This document shows, piece by piece, positions 1 to 5,102 of a DNA stretch of 5,102 nt (its first letter is position 1; every line of letters begins with the position of its first letter). A model generated the notes under the pieces. It did not search any database, was not told the origin of the DNA, and worked only from the letters and a program-made list of their open reading frames with translations. Position numbers and translations under genes: made by a program. The stretch comes from Patescibacteria group bacterium UBA2772 (GTDB taxonomy: Bacteria > Patescibacteriota > Minisyncoccia > Moranbacterales > DUUL01): positions 1-5,102 of the forward strand of contig DEIO01000016.1 in assembly GCA_002352545.1 (NCBI GenBank), in the 5' to 3' direction.

Positions 1-1
1 T

Positions 2-2422
2 ACCGGTAAAAAGGATGAACTTGTGAAAAACACTGGAAATGCAATTGTTCCTGAAGGGACTAATATTACCTGGAATATTAAAACACAAGCAACAGATTCT
101 TTGACTTTTATGAGTAGTGAAGTAAGCCCGTTTCAACTAAATTCAGCCAATGATTTTTCAATCTCAAAACGGCCCAGGAGAAATTTAAACTATCAAATAA
201 CAACCTCAAATGCTGATCTTAAAGATTATGAAAAACTGAATTATACAATTGACGTAATTAAAGATGAATTTCCTAAAATTGAAGTCAAGTCAGATCTTGA
301 TTCTGTGAGCAGGGGTCCGATTCAGTTCGCCGGTCAATTGAGTGATGATTATGGATTAAAAAACCTAGACCTGGTTTATTTTATAGCTGATGATAAGACG
401 ACTATAAAAAAACAGCCTATTGAGATAAATCGAACTGTCTTTGAAGAGTTCTACTATATTTTTTCAGCTGCCAATTTAAAAATTAAAGAAGGTATAGCCT
501 ATGAAATGTATTTTGAAGTTTTTGATAATGATGCGGTTAATGGTAGTAAATCTTCTAAAAGTAAAACATTCACATATTATAACAAAACCAAAGAAGAGAT
601 TACGGACGATTTATTAAAAGAACAGCAGCAAAATTTGGATGAGTTGAATAAAACAGCAAAGAGTACTGAAAAATTAAGCAAGAACTTTGAAGAATTTTCT
701 AAAAAATTGAAGAAGAAAACAGAGTTAAATTGGAATGATAAAAAAGAATTTGACCAATTTTTAAAAAGGCAAGAGCAATACAAGGAACTATTAGAGAAAC
801 ATACTAATAAGCTTAAAGAGAATTTGGACGAACAGGAATTGAATAATGAAGAACAATCTATAAAAGATAAAAAAGAAGAACTTAAAAAACGTATAGAAGA
901 AGCACAAGAACTGCAAAAAAAGGACAAACTATTAGAGAAGTTGAAAAAAATGTCGGAGAAAATGGATAAGGAGGGAATGTTGAAAAAATTAGATAAGCTA
1001 ACACAGCAAAATAAACAAGAAAAACGTTCTTTAGAGCGCTTACTCGAATTAACCAAACGTTATTTTGTTGAGAAAAAGGCGGCTCAAATCATAAAAAAAT
1101 TGGATTCACTTTCTCAAAAACAGGATATGCAAGCCGATAAGAAGGATAATAATGCTGAAGATCAAAAGAAATTAAATGAAAAATTTGACGACATTCAAAA
1201 AGATTTTAAAGAGCTAAGAAAGCAAAATCAACATTTAGTACAACCTAAGAGATTTCCTGATTCGAATAAAGAGGAAAGAGAAATTAATGAGGAAATGGAT
1301 AAAGCAACTGATAAGTTGCAAAAGCAAGAAGAAGAAAACGAAGAGAATAGCCCAGAAAATGCTAAGTCACCCAAAAGTAACCAAAAACAAGCATCTAAAA
1401 ATCAAAAGTCTGCAGCAAAAAAAATGAAACAGTTGAGTCAACAAATGCAAGGTGCTATGGCCGCTATGCAGGGTGAATCCATAGATGAGAATATTGATGA
1501 TTTGCGTGCGATCTTAGAAAACCTATTGACCTTTTCTTTTGACCAGGAACAGTTGATGCTTTCGCTTGAGGGTGTGGATGCCAGTCATGCAGAGTTCCCG
1601 GTTAGATTAAAAAAACAACAGATTCTAAAGGAGCATTTTGAACATATTGATGATAGCTTATATACACTATCACTACGTTTGCAAAAATTATCATCTACAA
1701 TTCAAAAAGATTTAACGGAGGCACATTATAATTTAGATAAGTCCTTAGAGAATATTGCGGAAAACAGAATGCAGGAAGGGACCTCTAATCAACAATATAC
1801 GATGACAGCTGCTAATAATTTGGCCAACATGTTAAGTGATGTACTAAATAGCTTGCAAAACCCCAGCATGGGTGATGGAAAAGGAAAAGGAAATTCTTTC
1901 AGTTTACCGGATATCATTAAAAAACAAGGTAAAATGACTCAAAAAATGAAAGAGGGTATCAAAAAGGGAGAGCAACAAGGAAAGAATGGCGAAGGAGAAA
2001 AACAAGGTGAGCAGATGACAGGAGAACAATATCAGATATATCAAGAACAGAATGCCTTGAAGGAAGCCTTAAAAGAATTGATGAGTAAAGAGGGTAAAAA
2101 TGGGTCAAAAGGGCAAAAAGCATTACAACAAATGGAAGAGTTGGAAAAGCAATTGCTTGACAAAGGCTTTACGAATGAAGTGTTGCAAAGAATGCTGCAC
2201 CTCGAACATGAATTATTAAAATTAGAAAAGGCCAGGTTGGAACAAGGTAAAGACAATAAAAGAAAATCGGAGACGAATACCCAACAATTTAAAAGCCAAA
2301 ATATTCCTGAAATCAAGAATGAAAAGCTCTACTTCAACACGAATGAAATTCTAAATCGAGAACCCCTACCTTTGCGTGATAATTATAAAAAGAAAGTACA
2401 GGAGTATTTTAAGAAGAATTAG
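2..2422 (+). CDS. DUF4175-family large coiled-coil protein, C-terminal part (5' end outside window)
   Basis: The reading frame is open from the first complete codon at position 2 to TAG at 2420-2422, with no stop upstream, so this is the C-terminal ~806 residues of a longer protein. The GTG at 23 is an internal valine, not a start. The first ~190 residues are beta-rich and Ig-like, including the stretch GQLSDDYGLKNLDLVYF. From about nt 600 to 1440 the protein is an extreme Lys/Glu/Gln-rich predicted coiled coil, ending in a low-complexity Ser/Asn/Lys/Gln linker. A helical block follows, with ENIDDLRAILENLLTFSF near nt 1489-1542. Then comes a Gly/Lys/Gln-rich segment (about nt 1870-2030), another helical stretch, and a conserved-looking tail (EILNREPLPLRDNYKKKVQ). 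This layout fits the DUF4175 family of Bacteroidota, whose members are usually ~1100 residues with N-terminal membrane helices; those would lie upstream. Function is unknown, and some homologues are loosely labelled ATPase, but no Walker motif is visible here. It sits 5 bases before ybeY, probably in the same operon. The family call is from recall of the pattern. Confidence 0.8.
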   Translation, partial: TGKKDELVKNTGNAIVPEGTNITWNIKTQATDSLTFMSSEVSPFQLNSANDFSISKRPRRNLNYQITTSNADLKDYEKLNYTIDVIKDEFPKIEVKSDLDSVSRGPIQFAGQLSDDYGLKNLDLVYFIADDKTTIKKQPIEINRTVFEEFYYIFSAANLKIKEGIAYEMYFEVFDNDAVNGSKSSKSKTFTYYNKTKEEITDDLLKEQQQNLDELNKTAKSTEKLSKNFEEFSKKLKKKTELNWNDKKEFDQFLKRQEQYKELLEKHTNKLKENLDEQELNNEEQSIKDKKEELKKRIEEAQELQKKDKLLEKLKKMSEKMDKEGMLKKLDKLTQQNKQEKRSLERLLELTKRYFVEKKAAQIIKKLDSLSQKQDMQADKKDNNAEDQKKLNEKFDDIQKDFKELRKQNQHLVQPKRFPDSNKEEREINEEMDKATDKLQKQEEENEENSPENAKSPKSNQKQASKNQKSAAKKMKQLSQQMQGAMAAMQGESIDENIDDLRAILENLLTFSFDQEQLMLSLEGVDASHAEFPVRLKKQQILKEHFEHIDDSLYTLSLRLQKLSSTIQKDLTEAHYNLDKSLENIAENRMQEGTSNQQYTMTAANNLANMLSDVLNSLQNPSMGDGKGKGNSFSLPDIIKKQGKMTQKMKEGIKKGEQQGKNGEGEKQGEQMTGEQYQIYQEQNALKEALKELMSKEGKNGSKGQKALQQMEELEKQLLDKGFTNEVLQRMLHLEHELLKLEKARLEQGKDNKRKSETNTQQFKSQNIPEIKNEKLYFNTNEILNREPLPLRDNYKKKVQEYFKKN

Positions 2423-2427
2423 ACTAG

Positions 2428-2841
2428 ATGATTGAATTCAATTGCGAAACCGATTTTATTCTAAATAACGTTCAGGATATTACTGATTGGATTGCTGAAT
2501 CGATTAGAATGGAATCTTTTAGGGAAGGGGAAATCAATTATATCTTTTGCGATGATAAGATGGTGTGCGAATTAAATGTTAAACACCTGAATCACAATAC
2601 GTTAACAGATATTATTAGTTTCGATTATACTATGGGAAAATTACTTTCAGGTGATATCTTTATTTCGATTGATAGGGTAAGAGAAAATGCGACAGAATTC
2701 AATGTTTCCTTTGAGGATGAATTGCATCGGGTTATGATTCATGGGATATTACACTTTTGTGAATATAATGACAAAACGAACGATGAAAAACGGGTAATGC
2801 GCAATAAAGAAGATTATTACTTATCTTTGCGCGATTTTTAG
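2428..2841 (+). CDS. ybeY: rRNA maturation endoribonuclease YbeY
   Basis: This is a 137-residue YbeY/UPF0054 metalloprotein. The family is a single-strand-specific endoribonuclease needed for 16S rRNA 3'-end maturation and ribosome quality control in the cytoplasm. Family-specific segments are LNHNTLTDIISFDY (about residues 55-68, equivalent to the usual LN..YR..D..TDVLSF) and GDIFISIDRVRENA (about 76-89). The metal site is HGILHFCEYNDK near residues 110-121. The family motif is HGxxHxxGxDH; the first two histidines are present, but the third is replaced in 'NDK', as I recall for Bacteroidota orthologues, which carry 'KDK' or 'NDK'. The usually conserved glycine of the motif is Glu here (codon GAA). 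The length is normal for Bacteroidota. The ATG at 2428 is 5 bases after the preceding stop and gives the expected N-terminus; no Shine-Dalgarno is seen, which is normal for this phylum. Confidence 0.95.
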   Translation: MIEFNCETDFILNNVQDITDWIAESIRMESFREGEINYIFCDDKMVCELNVKHLNHNTLTDIISFDYTMGKLLSGDIFISIDRVRENATEFNVSFEDELHRVMIHGILHFCEYNDKTNDEKRVMRNKEDYYLSLRDF

Positions 2842-2922
2842 TGAGACTTGAATTTAAGAGGTTTTAGTTAAAATTTCTTTAGCGGTTAAATTATTTAAAG
2901 TAAGGGATAAATACTGTTTACA

Positions 2923-2938
2923 TGTTCCACGTGAAACA
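2923..2938. other. parS: parS-like centromere site 1 (intergenic, upstream of mnmG)
   Basis: The 16-mer TGTTCCACGTGAAACA exactly matches the widely conserved bacterial parS consensus TGTTNCACGTGAAACA. This is the nucleation site where ParB/Spo0J loads onto DNA to form the partition complex that ParA acts on. The inverted symmetry extends to 24 bp (2919-2942) with a single non-pairing position per arm. It lies between ybeY and mnmG, 51 bases before the chosen mnmG start, so no coding sequence explains the palindrome. There is no T-tract after it, so it does not look like a terminator. ParB is not encoded in the window; the assignment is from the sequence match and the presence of two more copies nearby. 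Confidence 0.87.
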
Positions 2939-2989
2939 TGTACAATGGTTTTGATCTTTTATGCAAAAAGGATAAATTTTAATATTAGA

Positions 2990-4867
2990 ATGAGTTTATT
3001 TCAAGACATATATGATGTAGTTGTGGTTGGCGGTGGTCATGCGGGCAGCGAAGCGGCAGCAGCAAGTGCAAATTTAGGCGCTAAAACCTTGTTGATTACG
3101 ATGAGTTTGCAAAATATTGCACAGATGAGCTGTAACCCTGCTATGGGGGGAATTGCAAAAGGACAAATTATTCGGGAAATTGATGCTCTTGGAGGGTATA
3201 GCGGAATTGTAACTGACAAGACTGCTATCCAGTTTAAAATGCTCAATAAGTCTAAAGGACCTGCAATGTGGAGCCCGAGGGCACAAAGTGACAGGATGCG
3301 TTTTGCAGATGAATGGAGATTGATGCTTGAGCAAACAGAAAACCTTGATTTTTTTCAGGACATGGTGAATGAACTTATTGTGGAAGACGACACAATTGTT
3401 GGGGTGAAAACCTCATTTGGAATTACTATAAAATCTAAGACCGTTATCCTTACCGCCGGGACATTTTTAAATGGATTAATGCATATTGGCAATAAAAAGT
3501 TTGGCGGTGGAAGAGCTGGAGAAAGGGCTTCAACTGGAATTACTGAAGATCTTGTTAAACTGGGTTTTGAATCGGGTAGAATGAAAACCGGAACACCACC
3601 AAGAGTTGATGGCCGGTCGTTAGATTATTCTAAAATGATCGAACAGCCCGGGGATGAAAAACCAGAAAAATTTTCATATAGTAACGTTACGAAACATTTA
3701 ACAACCCAGCGCTCGTGTCATATGACCTATACCAGTAAAGAAGTGCATGATTTATTGAGAGAGGGTTTTGAGAGATCTCCCATGTTCAATGGACGTATTC
3801 AAAGTATTGGTCCACGGTATTGCCCCTCTATTGAAGATAAGATTGACCGTTTTGCAACAAAAGAGAAGCATCAATTGTTTATTGAGCCTGAAGGTTGGAA
3901 TACTGTGGAGGTGTATGTCAATGGTTTTTCTACATCATTACCAGAGGATATTCAAGCCAAGGCATTACGAAAGGTGGCCGGATTCGAAAATGTAAAATTC
4001 TTCAGATTCGGGTATGCAATAGAATACGACTTCTTTCCTCCTACACAGTTAAAGCATACACTTGAAACGAAGCGCGTTGAAAACTTATATTTTGCGGGAC
4101 AAATTAATGGTACTACCGGTTATGAAGAGGCGGCAGCTCAAGGAATTATGGCAGGAATCAATGCTGTGATGAAAATACGGGAGAAAGAACCCTTTATATT
4201 AAAACGTGATGAAGCTTATATAGGTGTATTAATAGACGATTTAATCACCAAAGGAACCGAAGAGCCTTATAGAATGTTTACCTCCAGAGCTGAGTATAGA
4301 ACCCTATTAAGGCAAGATAATGCAGACTTACGTTTGACTCCTAAATCATTTGAAATAGGATTAGCTTCTCAAGAACGGATGGATCGTGTATTTGAAAAGC
4401 AGGAAAAAACAGATACATTTATTAAGTTCTTATTAGAAACAAGTGTTAAGCCAGAAGCCGTTAATCACATTTTAAAAAATAAGAACTCTGCGGAAATATC
4501 ACAGTCTATGAAAATGTTTAAGATTGCGGCTAGACCACAATTAGATTTTGACGATGTACGCCAATTTCCGGGTGTAAACGATTTTATCATTGATAATAAT
4601 ATGGATAATGAAATTATTGAACAGGCTGAAATACATGTCAAATATTCTGGCTATATCGCAAAAGAAAGGAACAACGCTGATAAGTTAAATAGACTTGAAA
4701 ACGTTGCAATTCCTTCACATTTTGATTATCATAGAATAAAGTCCTTGTCTTATGAAGCACGGGAAAAATTATCTACCATCCAACCTACATCTATCTCGCA
4801 AGCTAGTCGCATTTCGGGTGTTTCACCAAGTGATGTTTCCGTCTTGTTAGTTTATATGGGAAGATAA
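2990..4867 (+). CDS. mnmG: tRNA uridine-5-carboxymethylaminomethyl modification enzyme MnmG (GidA)
   Basis: MnmG is the FAD-binding partner of the GTPase MnmE. Together they install the (carboxymethyl)aminomethyl group on C5 of wobble uridine 34 in certain tRNAs, using methylene-tetrahydrofolate and NADH. The 625-residue product has the usual length. The dinucleotide-binding loop GGGHAGSE is at residues 14-21. Cys48 (in MSCNPAMGG) and Cys278 (in RYCPSIEDK) match the two functional cysteines of E. coli MnmG (Cys47, Cys277). Both GidA family signatures are present, at residues 274-288 (GPRYCPSIEDKIDRF) and 369-392 (AGQINGTTGYEEAAAQG and onward). The C-terminal helical domain that contacts MnmE/tRNA is complete, ending in VSPSDVSVLLVYMGR. 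An in-frame ATG at 2945 would add 15 residues (MVLIFYAKRINFNIR) not typical of the family. The ATG at 2990 gives MSLFQDIYDVVVVGGG, matching Bacteroidota homologues, and is preferred. The gene is flanked on both sides by parS-like sites and followed 11 bases later by a methyltransferase gene. Confidence 0.97.
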   Translation: MSLFQDIYDVVVVGGGHAGSEAAAASANLGAKTLLITMSLQNIAQMSCNPAMGGIAKGQIIREIDALGGYSGIVTDKTAIQFKMLNKSKGPAMWSPRAQSDRMRFADEWRLMLEQTENLDFFQDMVNELIVEDDTIVGVKTSFGITIKSKTVILTAGTFLNGLMHIGNKKFGGGRAGERASTGITEDLVKLGFESGRMKTGTPPRVDGRSLDYSKMIEQPGDEKPEKFSYSNVTKHLTTQRSCHMTYTSKEVHDLLREGFERSPMFNGRIQSIGPRYCPSIEDKIDRFATKEKHQLFIEPEGWNTVEVYVNGFSTSLPEDIQAKALRKVAGFENVKFFRFGYAIEYDFFPPTQLKHTLETKRVENLYFAGQINGTTGYEEAAAQGIMAGINAVMKIREKEPFILKRDEAYIGVLIDDLITKGTEEPYRMFTSRAEYRTLLRQDNADLRLTPKSFEIGLASQERMDRVFEKQEKTDTFIKFLLETSVKPEAVNHILKNKNSAEISQSMKMFKIAARPQLDFDDVRQFPGVNDFIIDNNMDNEIIEQAEIHVKYSGYIAKERNNADKLNRLENVAIPSHFDYHRIKSLSYEAREKLSTIQPTSISQASRISGVSPSDVSVLLVYMGR

Positions 4868-4870
4868 ATA

Positions 4871-4886
4871 CGTTCCACGTGAAACA
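4871..4886. other. parS: parS-like centromere site 2 (overlaps methyltransferase start codon)
   Basis: CGTTCCACGTGAAACA matches the parS consensus TGTTNCACGTGAAACA at 15 of 16 positions; only the outermost base differs (C for T). It shares 15 consecutive bases with site 1 in the same orientation. It starts 3 bases after the mnmG stop codon, and the GTG in its central CACGTG is the proposed start codon of the next gene. ParB occupancy here would sit directly on the start of that gene. The single mismatch is at the least constrained end of the motif, so binding is plausible but perhaps weaker. Confidence 0.78.
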
Positions 4887-5102
4887 AATCAACCAATCAC
4901 CAATAGATAGTAACGAACTAAGCCCTTATTTATCCTGCTTGGATTATACTGTTTCACGTGAAACATTTTCTATTTCTATTGATCGTAAATCTGAATTATT
5001 GGTCACTACTCCTAGACCCTTGGGAAAAGATTTGGCTAAGTATTATGAAAGTGAAAGCTATATTTCTCACTCTAATTCGAACAAATCAATTCTTGATAAA
5101 GT
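4879..5102 (+). CDS. class I SAM-dependent methyltransferase, N-terminal part (3' end outside window)
   Basis: The frame is open from GTG 4879 to the window edge: 74 complete codons plus two bases, no stop. The product begins VKQINQSPIDSNELSPYL (first residue Met if GTG initiates). It contains CLDYTVSRETFSI (residues 20-32), ELLVTTPRPLGKDLAKYYES and YISHSNSNKSILDKV. The pattern of a Cys-x-Asp-x-Thr-Val-Ser segment, 'LLxTxPxP', 'L..YYES..YISH' and then a downstream Rossmann domain is what I recall for the methyltransferase that follows mnmG in Flavobacteriia. The SAM-binding glycine motif would lie beyond the window, so the enzymatic call rests on the N-terminal pattern and the neighbourhood. 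Substrate is unknown. The frame has stops at 4804 and 4831 and no ATG between 4834 and the window end. GTG 4879 is therefore the only strong start; TTG 4939 is a weaker alternative. The gap to mnmG is 11 bases, suggesting co-transcription. Two parS-like sites lie within or across this gene's beginning. Confidence 0.8.
   Translation, partial: MKQINQSPIDSNELSPYLSCLDYTVSRETFSISIDRKSELLVTTPRPLGKDLAKYYESESYISHSNSNKSILDK
4950..4965. other. parS: parS-like centromere site 3 (perfect palindrome inside methyltransferase gene)
   Basis: TGTTTCACGTGAAACA is a perfect 16-bp palindrome and an exact match to the parS consensus recognised by ParB/Spo0J. Its centre is 79 bp from that of site 2 and about 2.03 kb from that of site 1. 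It is wholly inside the methyltransferase coding sequence, where 4951-4965 reads as codons for Val-Ser-Arg-Glu-Thr (residues 25-29). Of the three possible readings of this palindrome one contains a TGA stop, so the gene must use one of the two open ones. With sites 1 and 2 it forms a cluster too improbable to be chance. Confidence 0.88.

Noticed and set aside
577..1056. Long antisense frame of 159 codons opposite the DUF4175-like gene
   Set aside because: Its Ser/Phe/Cys/Leu-rich product is the mirror of Lys/Glu-rich codons on the + strand; it has no recognisable domain, so it is a shadow.
1417..1424. Run of eight A in the DUF4175-like gene as a phase-variation tract
   Set aside because: Such runs are common in this Lys-rich AT-rich gene, the frame is intact throughout, and there is no sign of switching.
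2041..2316. Antisense frame of 91 codons
   Set aside because: It has the same compositional mirror effect within the conserved C-terminal part of the DUF4175-like gene.
2862..2873. Small inverted repeat TTTTA-GT-TAAAA after ybeY as a terminator
   Set aside because: The stem is five A/T pairs with a two-base loop and no clear T-tract; it is too weak to call.
2946..2980. Possible mnmG promoter boxes (TGGTTTTG at 2946-2953; TAAATTTT at 2973-2980)
   Set aside because: Each has one mismatch to the Bacteroidota -7 box TAnnTTTG. The first lacks a well-placed TTG at -33, and the second would start transcription almost on the start codon; neither is strong enough to annotate.
3037..3334. Two overlapping antisense frames within mnmG
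   Set aside because: They lie over the highly conserved FAD-binding region of MnmG and show no family features of their own.
4819..4837. TGTTTCAC half-site followed by AAGTGA near the mnmG 3' end, resembling part of parS
   Set aside because: Only one arm of the palindrome is present and the centre CACGTG is missing; it lies in conserved mnmG codons (VSPSD), so it is probably a chance half-match.
4950..4965. Palindrome read as a transcription terminator hairpin
   Set aside because: There is no loop and no T-tract, it lies inside an open coding frame, and it exactly matches parS.

Overview
The window is AT-rich bacterial DNA with four protein-coding genes, all on the + strand. The gene set and sequence details point to Bacteroidota, most likely class Flavobacteriia. 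The evidence is a large DUF4175-type coiled-coil protein next to ybeY, a YbeY with a Bacteroidota-style zinc motif, MnmG followed by a class I SAM-dependent methyltransferase instead of rsmG, and no clear Shine-Dalgarno sequences. The class-level call rests on recalled family features, not on a search.

Layout: positions 2-2422 hold the C-terminal ~806 residues of a DUF4175-like protein whose start lies before the window. After 5 bases comes ybeY (2428-2841), a 16S rRNA maturation endoribonuclease. A 148-base gap follows, then mnmG (2990-4867), the FAD-dependent half of the MnmE-MnmG tRNA wobble-uridine modification enzyme. Eleven bases later a methyltransferase gene starts at a GTG (4879) and runs off the right edge. 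YbeY and MnmG both act on the translation apparatus. The tight spacing suggests DUF4175-ybeY and mnmG-methyltransferase are each co-transcribed.

The most notable non-coding signal is three copies of a 16-bp palindrome matching the bacterial centromere-like parS site (TGTTNCACGTGAAACA), the nucleation site for ParB/Spo0J. One copy is intergenic before mnmG (2923-2938, exact match). One spans the methyltransferase start codon (4871-4886, one mismatch). One is a perfect palindrome inside the methyltransferase coding sequence (4950-4965). They are the only CACGTG hexamers found by eye in the window. This marks the region as a probable chromosome-partitioning locus, probably near the replication origin, and shows DNA doing double duty as centromere and as start codon or coding sequence. 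No mobile element, CRISPR array, tRNA or rRNA was seen.
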